Under the pieces are notes generated by a model. The model was not told the DNA's origin. It saw only the letters and a list, made by a program, of their open reading frames with translations, and did no database searches. This document shows, one piece after another, positions 1-8,137 of a DNA stretch of 64,000 nucleotides. Each line of letters opens with the position of its first letter. Position 1 is the first letter of the stretch. The stretch spans positions 1 through 64,000 of the forward strand of contig NZ_PNEO01000025.1 in assembly GCF_002870125.1 (NCBI RefSeq), given 5' to 3'. The translations under genes and the position numbers were made by a program. The stretch comes from Burkholderia sp. WAC0059. Lineage in GTDB: Bacteria > Pseudomonadota > Gammaproteobacteria > Burkholderiales > Burkholderiaceae.

Positions 1-2
1 TG

Positions 3-338
3 ACGGTGGGCACGGACAACGTGCACAGCCTGCAGCCGTACGTGGGGGTGTCGTTCGGCAGGACGTTCGGCCGCGTGCGGCCGGTGACCGTGGGGCTGGA
101 CCTGGGGTACGCGCACGAGCTGCTGGGCACCGCGCGCGCCGTGTTGGTCCAGGCCCCGGACGGCACGCCCTTCGGGGCCCCCGGGGTCGCGCTGCCCCAC
201 AATCGCGTGAGCGTGGGCCTGCACCTCGAGGACACCCTCACCTCCAACCTCCGGATCGGCATCGGATACGGCGCCACCTTCGGCATCGGCTCGGGCTCCA
301 CTCAGGCCGTCAACCTCTCCATGCGATATGTCTACTGA
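3..338 (+). CDS. Autotransporter beta-barrel domain, C-terminal end only (gene starts outside window)
   Basis: The reading frame is open to the left edge, so this is the last ~112 residues of a larger protein; the GTG at position 6 is not a credible start. Residues alternate polar and hydrophobic in short strands with repeated Gly and aromatic residues, and the protein ends in Met-Arg-Tyr-Val-Tyr. A terminal aromatic residue is the signal used by outer-membrane barrels for insertion by the BAM complex. Family knowledge: type Va autotransporters end this way. The TibC-type heptosyltransferase 0.85 kb downstream makes an autotransporter adhesin or actin-polymerising protein the best guess. The passenger domain cannot be seen, so its function is unknown. 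Confidence 0.7.
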   Translation, partial: TVGTDNVHSLQPYVGVSFGRTFGRVRPVTVGLDLGYAHELLGTARAVLVQAPDGTPFGAPGVALPHNRVSVGLHLEDTLTSNLRIGIGYGATFGIGSGSTQAVNLSMRYVY

Positions 339-359
339 GCGTACTAACAGGGATTTGCA

Positions 360-1115
360 ATGAAGACGCAATTGATCGCCGGGCAATACGCCATTCCGAT
401 GATCAATCCATTTTCGGATCTGCCCGCGCCGTTCGGCGAGGGACAGTCGTTGCCGCCGGAGCAGCCGGCGGCGGAGGCGCCGCGCCATCTCGTGGTCGTG
501 AGCGAGCCGGCGGTCGAGGCGTCGTTCGAGAGGATCGCACCTGAAGGCGCGCGTCCGCGATCCGTCACGCGCTATCTCGTGCTGTTCGGCCTCGTCTGCG
601 CGAGCCTCGCGGCCGGCATGGCGTTGCGCAGCCTCTACGACGAATCGGGCAGCGTGCTGCTCGCCCGGTGGGGCGGGGCGCATCGGTCTGCCTCCACTGG
701 GGCGTCTGCGTTGCCGGCGCCCGCGAGCCGCGCGGCGCCGGCCGTGCCGCTGCCTGCCGCGCCGCCTCCTGCTCCTCCCGTGCAGGCTCCGTCGCCTGCC
801 GCGCCCGCCGTGTCCACTGTGCCCGCCGTTCGGCACGAAGAGCCGGAGCCGCGGCGCGCGCCGCCGTCGCCTGCGTCGCGTAGAACGGAAGACCCGCAGC
901 GGGCCGGCGCGCATCGTGCCCGCCGGGCCGCGCCCGCCGTCGGGACCGGGCGCGAGCGCGACCTGTCCGTTCGCGAGGTGATCGTTCCGGATGCCGGCGA
1001 TGCCGCGCCGCAGGATCCGCTCGCGGCGCCGGCGGCATCGGGCGGCGATTCCCGACCGCCGTCGCCGGACGACGACGGCGTATGGCTGCAGCAACGCCGG
1101 CTGACCGACGAATGA
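360..1115 (+). CDS. Single-pass membrane protein with proline/alanine/arginine-rich periplasmic region, unknown function
   Basis: The 251-aa protein has three parts. A ~70-residue N-terminal segment rich in Pro and acidic residues is followed by one hydrophobic helix at about residues 71-89. The remaining ~160 residues are a low-complexity Pro/Ala/Arg tail that would lie in the periplasm. The gene starts 21 bp after the autotransporter stop and is followed by the autotransporter heptosyltransferase, so the three probably form one transcription unit. The layout resembles TonB-like periplasm-spanning proteins, but no TonB C-terminal domain is present. I do not recognise the family. The low-complexity tail may reflect GC-driven drift. 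It could help secretion or glycosylation of the autotransporter; that is inference from position only. Confidence 0.6.
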   Translation: MKTQLIAGQYAIPMINPFSDLPAPFGEGQSLPPEQPAAEAPRHLVVVSEPAVEASFERIAPEGARPRSVTRYLVLFGLVCASLAAGMALRSLYDESGSVLLARWGGAHRSASTGASALPAPASRAAPAVPLPAAPPPAPPVQAPSPAAPAVSTVPAVRHEEPEPRRAPPSPASRRTEDPQRAGAHRARRAAPAVGTGRERDLSVREVIVPDAGDAAPQDPLAAPAASGGDSRPPSPDDDGVWLQQRRLTDE

Positions 1116-1184
1116 TGTACCGCGTCCAAACCGTTGTACCCTCCATGCGAATTCACGAGACTGGCTGAACAGGTGCGACCCACG

Positions 1185-2558
1185 ATGAAGCAACCCGAAA
1201 CGACTCCTTCCGGCGAAAAAGCGGGCGCAGGCGCGCCAGTCAAACCCGCGTCGGCCCAGACGCAGAAACCGGCCTATCCGCCGCCTGCACCGGTGCCGGT
1301 AGAGGCGGGGCCGCACGGCATCCGCTTCGACTTCAACGACGGCTGCCGGGTCAGTCTGCCGCCCGGCAGTTGGCGCGTCTGCCTGCGCGATCTCGACACC
1401 GGCAACGTGCTGTTCGAAACGGAGATCGGCGCGGGCTCGGTGGCGAGCACGAAAAAGTACTACGTGCGTTTCGGCGTCACGGTGTGGGATCTGTCCTTGC
1501 CGAAAGGGCGGGACGCCGAACCGATCTTCGATCACGCGCTCGACCTCAAGGACCGGGACGTGCTCGTGCAGTTTCCCGTCGGCACGCTCGGCGATACGGT
1601 CGGCTGGCTGCCCTACGCGGTGCAGTTCCAGCGCAAGCACGGTTGCCGGCTCACCTGCGCGATGTCGGGCCTCATCATTCCGCTCTTTCGCGACGCCTAC
1701 CCGGACATCGAGTTCGTCACGCACGAGGAGATGAAGGTCGAGCGCTACTACGCGACCTACAGCGTCGGCCTCTTTTTCGACGATCACGACGGCGTGCGCC
1801 AGCCGAGCGATTTTCGTCTCGTGGGCCTGCATCGCACGGCCGGCTACATTCTCGGCGTCGATCCCGCCGAACATCCGCCGCGCATCGTGATCGAGGACGA
1901 TTCGCGGCCGATTCCCGAGCCCTACGTCTGCATCGCGACGCAGAGCTCGACGCAGAGCAAGTACTGGAACAACCCGAACGGCTGGCACGAGGTCATCGCG
2001 TTTCTCAAGGAGCGCGGCTACCGCGTGATCTGCATCGACCAGAAGCCCGTGCACGGCTCGGGCATCGTCTGGAACCACCTCCCGCACGGGGCCGAAAACG
2101 AGACCGGCGACCGGCCGCTCGCCGAGCGGGCGCGCTGGATCAGGCACGCGGACTTTTTCGTCGGCCTCTCGAGCGGGCTGTCGTGGCTGGCCTGGGCCGT
2201 GGGCACGCCGGTCGTGATGGTCAGCGGCTTCACGCATCCGAGCAACGAATTCAGCACGCCGTACCGGATCGTCAACTATCACACCTGCAATAGCTGCTGG
2301 AACGATCCGCGCCTGCGCTTCGACCACCACGACTTCCTCTGGTGTCCGCGCCACAAGGGCACGTCGCGGCAGTTCGAATGCACGCGGCTCATCCAGGCGA
2401 AGCAGGTCATCGATTCGATCCGGACGATTCCGGCATTCGTGCAGCGCGCCGCGGCTTTCGCGACGGCGTCCGCCGCGTCCGCGCCGTCTGCACTGTCTGA
2501 GCCGTCCGCGCCGAAGGAATCCGCCGCGCCCTCGGGCCAGCGCCGTTCGCGCGCATAG
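1185..2558 (+). CDS. Autotransporter heptosyltransferase of the TibC/BimC (BAHT) family
   Basis: A 457-aa protein that should transfer heptose from an ADP-heptose donor to serines of an autotransporter passenger in the cytoplasm before secretion. The N-terminal ~40 residues are a Pro/Ala-rich linker, then comes the family's beta-rich entry domain followed by a GT-B heptosyltransferase fold. Four cysteines, C368, C371 (CxxC), C387 and C399, match the iron-finger cluster known from TibC. I chose the ATG at 1185 because an upstream in-frame TTG at 1134 would only add a non-conserved extension. The C-terminal ~50 residues are Ala/Pro/Ser-rich and probably disordered. The autotransporter tail upstream is the likely substrate. 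BimC next to bimA in Burkholderia pseudomallei is the closest known precedent. waaC lies about 5.6 kb away and would use the same type of donor. Confidence 0.85.
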   Translation: MKQPETTPSGEKAGAGAPVKPASAQTQKPAYPPPAPVPVEAGPHGIRFDFNDGCRVSLPPGSWRVCLRDLDTGNVLFETEIGAGSVASTKKYYVRFGVTVWDLSLPKGRDAEPIFDHALDLKDRDVLVQFPVGTLGDTVGWLPYAVQFQRKHGCRLTCAMSGLIIPLFRDAYPDIEFVTHEEMKVERYYATYSVGLFFDDHDGVRQPSDFRLVGLHRTAGYILGVDPAEHPPRIVIEDDSRPIPEPYVCIATQSSTQSKYWNNPNGWHEVIAFLKERGYRVICIDQKPVHGSGIVWNHLPHGAENETGDRPLAERARWIRHADFFVGLSSGLSWLAWAVGTPVVMVSGFTHPSNEFSTPYRIVNYHTCNSCWNDPRLRFDHHDFLWCPRHKGTSRQFECTRLIQAKQVIDSIRTIPAFVQRAAAFATASAASAPSALSEPSAPKESAAPSGQRRSRA

Positions 2559-2894
2559 AGATCGGGCGCAGGCCGGGCCGGCCCGCCTCCCCGGGGCGTC
2601 GGTGCGGGGCTGTTTCCGGGGCCGCCTCGTCCCGCGCATTGCGTACCGGAGAACGCTCCGGAGCGGGCAGGCGCGCACCGGAACGCTCTGGCGCGTTCCA
2701 GGACACGCCAGGGCTATCCGGCGGCGCTCCCGCTCCGGCCGTGCCGGTCCGGCATTCCGCGCTTCGGGCGCCAGGCCGGCCGTGCGGGTTCGCCGCCTTG
2801 CCGCGCCGATCCCTCTGTACAATGGGTTCCATCGACAACCCGGGCCGGGCCGCGCGTCTTCGCGCGCCCGCCGTCCCGAAAGAGCACGTCCCTC
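2559..2894. other. GC-rich intergenic region before map
   Basis: These 336 bases hold no convincing gene; the overlapping ORFs are low-complexity Arg-rich shadows. A perfect 7-bp hairpin lies at 2680-2699 (arms ggaacgc and gcgttcc, 6-nt loop) without a T-tract. It may mark the end of the heptosyltransferase transcript. A TACAAT hexamer at 2818-2823 could be the -10 of a map promoter, but no -35 sits at good spacing. Confidence 0.4.
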
Positions 2895-3680
2895 ATGGCC
2901 ATTACCTACAAGTCCCCCGCCGACATCGAGCGGCTGCGCGTTTCCGGCCGCCTCGCGGCCGACGTGCTGGCGATGATCGGCGAACACGTGCAGGCGGGCG
3001 TTTCCACCGACGATCTCGACGCGATCTGCAACGACTACATCGTCAACACGCTCAAGGCGGTGCCGGCGAACGTCGGCTATCTCGGCTTTCCGAAAACGAT
3101 TTGCACGTCGGTCAACCAGGTCGTCTGCCACGGCATTCCGAATCGCAAGGAAGTCCTCAGGGACGGCGACATCATCAACATCGACGTGGCCGTCATCAAG
3201 GACGGCTACTTCGGCGACACGAGCCGCATGTATTGCGTCGGCACGCCGGGCGCGGCGGGGCGCAGGCTCGTCGACACGACCTACGAGGCGATGGTGGCCG
3301 GCATTCGCGCGGTGAAGCCGGGCGCGACGCTCGGCGACGTCGGCCATGCGATCCAGCAGCGCGCGCAGGCCGAGGGCTTTTCGATCGTGCGCGACTACTG
3401 CGGCCACGGCATCGGCAAGGTCTATCACGAGGAGCCGCAGGTATTGCATTTCGGCCAGCCGGGACAGGGCCTGCGCCTGAAGACGGGCATGGTGTTCACG
3501 ATCGAGCCGATGATCAACGCGGGCCGCGCGGGCACGAGCGTGCTCGGCGACGGCTGGACCGTGGTGACGCGGGATCGCTCGCTGTCGGCGCAGTGGGAGC
3601 ACATGGTGGCCGTGACCGACGACGGCTTCGAACTTCTCACGCCCTGGCCCGACGGCACCGGCGCCTACGAGGCGCCCTGA
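2895..3680 (+). CDS. map: Methionine aminopeptidase, type Ia
   Basis: Removes the initiator methionine from nascent proteins in the cytoplasm using a dinuclear metal centre. The length of 261 aa is normal for bacterial type Ia enzymes, with no N-terminal extension. The five metal ligands fall where they do in the Escherichia coli enzyme: D97 (NIDVAV), D108 (GDTSRMY), H171 (CGHGIGKVYHEEP), E204 (FTIEPM) and E235 (WEHMVAV). The gene stands alone rather than beside rpsB, where map is often found. This may be one of two map copies, since burkholderias commonly carry more than one; that is inference, as the rest of the genome is not visible. Confidence 0.95.
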   Translation: MAITYKSPADIERLRVSGRLAADVLAMIGEHVQAGVSTDDLDAICNDYIVNTLKAVPANVGYLGFPKTICTSVNQVVCHGIPNRKEVLRDGDIINIDVAVIKDGYFGDTSRMYCVGTPGAAGRRLVDTTYEAMVAGIRAVKPGATLGDVGHAIQQRAQAEGFSIVRDYCGHGIGKVYHEEPQVLHFGQPGQGLRLKTGMVFTIEPMINAGRAGTSVLGDGWTVVTRDRSLSAQWEHMVAVTDDGFELLTPWPDGTGAYEAP

Positions 3681-3720
3681 CCTTGTCGTACGGTGCACCG
3701 CTTTGTTGCGAAATAAGGAT

Positions 3721-3748
3721 TTGACTCGGGTGTGGGTTAGGGTTAAAG
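3721..3748 (+). promoter_or_regulatory. Possible sigma-70 promoter for the GNAT gene
   Basis: TTGACT at 3721-3726 and TTAAAG at 3743-3748 are separated by 16 bp and lie 35 bp before the GNAT start. The -35 is good and the -10 is weak, so this is tentative. Confidence 0.35.
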
Positions 3749-3782
3749 CTAGGCGTTACTGCTTTCAGGGATTTACGACTGC

Positions 3783-4310
3783 ATGAGTCCGTCACTGACC
3801 GTCCGCCGGATCGCCGCCGATCAGGGTGCCGTGCTCCTCGAGTTGCGCAATGCCTCGCTGCGAGACGTCCCCCACGCATTCGGCGATCTGCCCGGGGACA
3901 CGCTGTCGGCCGACACGTCGGTCTGCAATGCCGCTGCGGAGCGCCACGCGGTTTCGCGCGACAGCACGACGTTCATTCTTTACACGGAAGGCTATCCGGC
4001 AGGTCTCGTCGGCGCGGCCTTCGAGAGCGCCGCGCCGCGCCGCGCGTTCGTTTTCGCGCTGTGGGTGGCGCCCGCGGTACGGCATCTGCGCGGCGGCGAA
4101 CTGCTCGTCAACACGGCGGGCAGATGGCTCGCGAACGAGGGCGCGACGCAGATCTACGCATGGGTGCCCGACACCAACGTGACCGCGAAACGTTTTTACG
4201 AGCGCCTCGGTTTCGCGCCCGCCGGAGAGCGCATCCGCAGCAGCGACGCCGAGGATCAGTGGGCGACGCTCCTGATGCGCGACGCGCCGCACGCATCGCC
4301 CTCCGCGTAA
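3783..4310 (+). CDS. GNAT-family N-acetyltransferase
   Basis: A 175-aa acetyl-CoA-dependent acetyltransferase with the GNAT core. The acyl-CoA pyrophosphate loop is visible as VRHLRGGELL, following the beta-4 strand FVFALWVAP. Motif B with a conserved Tyr is visible as NVTAKRFYERLGF, the usual end of the fold. The substrate (small molecule, amine or protein N terminus) cannot be inferred. It is monocistronic, about 100 bp after map and 245 bp before minC, both in the same direction. The ATG at 3783 gives a complete N-terminal beta strand (LTVRRI) and is the natural start. Confidence 0.85.
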   Translation: MSPSLTVRRIAADQGAVLLELRNASLRDVPHAFGDLPGDTLSADTSVCNAAAERHAVSRDSTTFILYTEGYPAGLVGAAFESAAPRRAFVFALWVAPAVRHLRGGELLVNTAGRWLANEGATQIYAWVPDTNVTAKRFYERLGFAPAGERIRSSDAEDQWATLLMRDAPHASPSA

Positions 4311-4554
4311 TCCTCTCGTCCGCGGCGGAATTTTCCCGGCTATTTTCGATTCTTCCGCGGCTTTTCCCTGTTTCGCCGCGGTTTCCCCGTTGTTTCGCTT
4401 TCGGCGGCGATTTCGACGCTCGCGCATCGGCTGGCATGGCGCCTCGTCGCGCGCGCCGCATTTGCGCTTTTCTGCCCGATTGAACGGCATCGCTAAAAAT
4501 AATGGCCGGGTGCGTCGACGCCTGTAAAATACGCAAAATTTTTCGCCGAACGCC

Positions 4555-5391
4555 ATGTCGCCCAGAAAATCGCCTTATTTCGAGCTGAAGAGCGGTTCAG
4601 TCGATACGCTTCTGTTCGTGGTTAAAACGACCGGGCTCGACGCGATGCGCGCCGAGCTGACGAGACGGTTCGAGGCGACGCCCGAATTCTTCGCGAACGA
4701 CGTGGTCGCGATCGACGTGCGCCGCCTCGGCGAGGACGAACAGGTGCCGCTCGACGACATCGCGCGGCTGCTCGAAAGCGTGCGCATGCGGCCCGTCGGC
4801 GTGGTCGCGCATCCCGGGCAGGGCTGGGCGGCGCAGGCCGGTCTGCCGCTCCTCGAGGCGCGCGACCGGCGCGCGGCGAAGCCGGTCGAGGACGAAGCGC
4901 CGGCGGCGGTCGTTCCCGTCGTTCCCGTCGAAATCGGCGTGACGCCCGAGTTTCCCGAAATGGCCGAACTGGTCCCTCCGGCCGCTCCGGCCACGGCGTC
5001 GGCCGACGTCGAAGCGCCGCCGGCCGACGCCGCCGAACGCGGCACCGCGCCCGTGCCGGCGCTCGTCGTCGACCGGCCGCTGCGCTCGGGCCAGCGCATT
5101 TACGCGAAGGGCGACCTCGTCGTGCTCGGGCTCGTCAGCAACGGCGCCGAAGTCATCGCGGAAGGCAACATTCACATCTATGCCCCGTTGCGCGGCCGCG
5201 CGCTCGCGGGCGTGCACGGCAATCACGACGCGCGCATTTTCTGCACCTGCCTCGAAGCGGAACTGATTTCGATCGCCGGCATTTACCGCACCACCGAAAA
5301 CCCGCTGCCGGCCGAGGTGCTGGGCAAGCCGGTGCAGATCCGGCTCGACGGGGACGAGAAGCTGCTGATCGAGCCGCTGCGGCTCACCTGA
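4555..5391 (+). CDS. minC: Septum site-determining protein MinC
   Basis: Inhibits FtsZ ring assembly away from midcell and is recruited to the membrane by MinD. The 278-aa product has the usual two parts. An N-terminal FtsZ-binding domain (about 1-115) is followed by an Ala/Pro/Val-rich linker of roughly 60 residues. The C-terminal right-handed beta-helix (about 170-278) carries the hallmark RSGQRIYAKGDLVVLG and APLRGRALAGVHG strings. The linker is longer than in Escherichia coli, as in other burkholderias. It is the first gene of the minCDE operon, 77 bp upstream of minD. A TAAAAT hexamer at 4525-4530 may be its -10. Confidence 0.95.
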   Translation: MSPRKSPYFELKSGSVDTLLFVVKTTGLDAMRAELTRRFEATPEFFANDVVAIDVRRLGEDEQVPLDDIARLLESVRMRPVGVVAHPGQGWAAQAGLPLLEARDRRAAKPVEDEAPAAVVPVVPVEIGVTPEFPEMAELVPPAAPATASADVEAPPADAAERGTAPVPALVVDRPLRSGQRIYAKGDLVVLGLVSNGAEVIAEGNIHIYAPLRGRALAGVHGNHDARIFCTCLEAELISIAGIYRTTENPLPAEVLGKPVQIRLDGDEKLLIEPLRLT

Positions 5392-5468
5392 AGCTTCCGG
5401 GCCATCGCGCACGGGGCGGGGTAGACCAGGCTGAAGAATTGACGAACTGACGAATGCAAGGGAACGGA

Positions 5469-6284
5469 ATGGCAAAAATCATTGTGGTGACTTCGGGCAA
5501 GGGCGGGGTCGGCAAGACGACCACGAGCGCGAGCTTCGCATCGGGCCTCGCGCTGCGCGGCCACAAGACCGCGGTCATCGATTTCGACGTGGGCCTGCGC
5601 AATCTCGACCTCATCATGGGTTGCGAGCGCCGGGTCGTCTACGACCTCATCAACGTGATCCATGGCGAAGCGAACCTGAATCAGGCGCTCATCAAGGACA
5701 AGAAGTGCGAGAACCTGTTCATCCTGCCGGCTTCGCAGACGCGCGACAAGGATGCGCTCACGCAGGAAGGCGTCGAGAAGGTCATCAACGGCCTCATCGA
5801 GATGGAGTTCGAGTACATCGTCTGCGATTCGCCGGCCGGCATCGAGTCGGGCGCGCTGCTTGCGATGTATTTCGCCGACGAGGCGCTTATCGTGACGAAC
5901 CCGGAAGTCTCGTCGGTGCGCGACTCGGACCGCATTCTCGGCATTCTCTCGTCGAAGACGAAGCGCGCCGTGGAAGGCAAGGAGCCGATCAAGGAGCATC
6001 TGCTCATCACGCGCTACAACCCGAAGCGCGTCAGCGAGGGCGAGATGCTTTCGCTGACCGACATTCAGGAAATCCTGCGCATCGAGCTGATCGGCGTGAT
6101 TCCCGAATCGGAAGCCGTGCTGCAGGCCTCGAACCAGGGGCTGCCGGCCGTGCATCTGGACGGCACCGACGTGGCCGAGGCCTACAAGGACGTGGTCGTG
6201 CGGTTCCTCGGCGAAGAGAAGGCGCTTCGCTTCACCGACTACCAGAAGCCGGGCCTGCTGCAGCGCCTCTTCGGCAACAAGTAA
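5469..6284 (+). CDS. minD: Septum site-determining ATPase MinD
   Basis: Membrane-cycling ATPase that carries MinC to the cell poles and oscillates with MinE. The product is 271 aa. The deviant Walker A motif GKGGVGKT occupies residues 10-17, with the signature lysine K11. The C terminus ends in a short amphipathic helix (KPGLLQRLFGNK), which is the membrane-targeting sequence. An upstream in-frame ATG at 5454 would add five residues, but the ATG at 5469 has an aaggga ribosome site 5 bp upstream and gives the canonical MAKIIVVTSG start. The stop is 14 bp from minE, so the two are translated together. Confidence 0.96.
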   Translation: MAKIIVVTSGKGGVGKTTTSASFASGLALRGHKTAVIDFDVGLRNLDLIMGCERRVVYDLINVIHGEANLNQALIKDKKCENLFILPASQTRDKDALTQEGVEKVINGLIEMEFEYIVCDSPAGIESGALLAMYFADEALIVTNPEVSSVRDSDRILGILSSKTKRAVEGKEPIKEHLLITRYNPKRVSEGEMLSLTDIQEILRIELIGVIPESEAVLQASNQGLPAVHLDGTDVAEAYKDVVVRFLGEEKALRFTDYQKPGLLQRLFGNK

Positions 6285-6298
6285 GGGAGTCGCTCGCC

Positions 6299-6553
6299 AT
6301 GTCGATTCTTTCGTTTTTGCTGGGCGAGAAGAAGAAGTCCGCGTCGGTGGCCAAGGAGCGCCTGCAGCTCATCATCGCTCACGAGCGGGCGGGCGGCCAT
6401 CCGCCCGCCGATTATCTGCCGGCGCTGCAGCGCGACCTCGTCGCGGTGATCTCGAAGTACGTGAAGATTTCCGACGACGACATCCGCGTGAGTCTCGAGC
6501 GTCAGGACGACCTCGAAGTGCTCGAGGTCAAGATCGAGATTCCGCAGGCCTGA
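6299..6553 (+). CDS. minE: Cell division topological specificity factor MinE
   Basis: Stimulates the MinD ATPase and confines MinCD inhibition to the poles. The 84-aa length is typical. The N terminus (MSILSFLLGEKKKSASVAKERLQ) contains the membrane-binding and anti-MinCD helix, and the second half forms the dimerisation beta sheet. An aagggag ribosome site overlaps the minD stop. The start is the ATG at 6299; the longer ORF in this frame is an antisense-type shadow over minD. It ends the min operon. Confidence 0.96.
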   Translation: MSILSFLLGEKKKSASVAKERLQLIIAHERAGGHPPADYLPALQRDLVAVISKYVKISDDDIRVSLERQDDLEVLEVKIEIPQA

Positions 6554-6613
6554 GCCGGGCGGCGGAATCATGGCGCGCCGATTTGCCCCCGGCGCGCCGC
6601 GTTGCCTTGCGCG

Positions 6614-8011
6614 CTACGAATGCGGCGGCGCGCCGTCGGTGCCCGTCGGTTCGGGTTCGGCGCTGCGCAGCGGCTCGGGCACTTCGGGCGTCGGAGCCGG
6701 CGCCGGTTGCGGTAGCGGCGCGTGATAGCGCTGCGACAGCGTTTCGTAGAGCGGCGGCGCGAACAGGCGCGACACGCGGCTTGCGATCAGCGAGGTTGCC
6801 ATCAGCGAGATCACGAGCGCGTGGCCGTTGATCATTTCCATCACGATCACGAACGAGGTGATCGGCGCCTGCGTGACGGCGGCCAGATAGCCGACCATCG
6901 CGAGCGCGATCAGCATCGTGAGCTGCAGGCTGCCGAACACCGAGTGCAGGAGGTTGCCGAAGCCGGCGCCGATCGACAGCGACGGCGCGAAAATACCGCC
7001 GGGAATGCCGGGCAGATACGAGCCGACCATCGACGCCATCTTGAGGAACGGATACGCGGGCGACAGATGCTCGTGCCCGTCGAGCAGGCCCTGGGCCTCG
7101 GCATAGCCGCTGCCGAAGGTCGTGCCGCCCGAGACGAGCCCGATGGCGGCGATGGCGAGCCCGCAGCCGGCCGCGAACGCTACGGGCCGCGTGCCGTGCA
7201 ACTGGCGCAGCGGGCCTGGAATCCAGCGCGCCGTGTTGAGCAGCAGCCAGCAGAACGCGCCGCCCGCGATGCCCGTGACGATGGCCGTGAGCACGACCGC
7301 GACGGCCAGCAGGTCGGGGAAGCGCGAGCCGATCTCGATCGTGCCGAAGTAGGTGTAGTTGCCGTTCAGGCCGAGCGCGATCACGCCCGCGATGATGATG
7401 GCGGTGATGACGGTGCCGCTCGCGCGCGCCTCGAAGCTGCGCGTGAGCTCCTCGATGGCGAACACGATGCCGGCCAGCGGCGTGTTGAACGCCGCCGAGA
7501 GCCCGGCGGCGGCCCCGGCGAGGACCAGTTGCCGCCGGATCAGCGCGCTCGAACGCGGATAGAGCCGCTGCAGATTGAACATCAGCGCTGCGCCGACCTG
7601 GACGGTCGGTCCTTCGCGGCCGATCGTGAAGCCGCCGAGGATGCCGAGGAACGAGACGGCGATCTTGCCGAGCAGGATGCGCAGCGTGAGGAGTTGCGCG
7701 CCCGATTCGCCCGGTTTCGCGTGCAGCGAGGCGATGACCTGGGGGATGCCGCTGCCTTCCGCGCCGCGAAAGAACGTGCGCGTGAGCCAGACGGACAGCG
7801 CGGCGAACGCGGGCGTGACGAGGAGCGGCAGCCAGACGTGCCGGTGCTGGGCCGCGCGAAACGCGGCGTAGCCCCAGTCGATCAGTCGTGCATAGAACAC
7901 GGCGACGAGACCGACGGCGATCGCGCCCAGCCAGAACACGCCGTACTGGCGCCAGAGGCGCCGCGCGTGGCGCGCGACGCGCGAGTCGAAACCGGACCGG
8001 GCGTGGAGCAT
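6614..8011 (-). CDS. ClC-family chloride channel or H+/Cl- antiporter
   Basis: A 465-aa inner-membrane protein with ten or more hydrophobic helices. The three selectivity-filter motifs are clear: GSGIPQ at residues 86-91, GREGP at 131-135 and GIPGGIFAPSL further on. E133 in GREGP corresponds to the gating glutamate of Escherichia coli ClcA, which favours a proton-coupled antiporter over a passive channel; this is by analogy. No CBS domains follow; the C terminus is a short Pro-rich tail. The gene is convergent with minE (60 bp apart) and divergent from waaC (126 bp apart). Possible roles are acid resistance or volume control. Confidence 0.9.
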   Translation of the reverse strand: MLHARSGFDSRVARHARRLWRQYGVFWLGAIAVGLVAVFYARLIDWGYAAFRAAQHRHVWLPLLVTPAFAALSVWLTRTFFRGAEGSGIPQVIASLHAKPGESGAQLLTLRILLGKIAVSFLGILGGFTIGREGPTVQVGAALMFNLQRLYPRSSALIRRQLVLAGAAAGLSAAFNTPLAGIVFAIEELTRSFEARASGTVITAIIIAGVIALGLNGNYTYFGTIEIGSRFPDLLAVAVVLTAIVTGIAGGAFCWLLLNTARWIPGPLRQLHGTRPVAFAAGCGLAIAAIGLVSGGTTFGSGYAEAQGLLDGHEHLSPAYPFLKMASMVGSYLPGIPGGIFAPSLSIGAGFGNLLHSVFGSLQLTMLIALAMVGYLAAVTQAPITSFVIVMEMINGHALVISLMATSLIASRVSRLFAPPLYETLSQRYHAPLPQPAPAPTPEVPEPLRSAEPEPTGTDGAPPHS

Positions 8012-8137
8012 GATGGGTTGGGCGACGGGAAAGAAGGCCGATTATAGCGGCGCGATGGGGGTCGTCGGCGGCCGTTCGCGCAGTCCGCTAGAATTCCGCT
8101 GCGGAGAGTTCGCAGTCAATACGTAACGTAGATAACG

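Noticed and set aside
2798..2823. TTGCCG ... TACAAT as a map promoter
   Set aside because: Spacing is only 14 bp, too short for a standard sigma-70 promoter.
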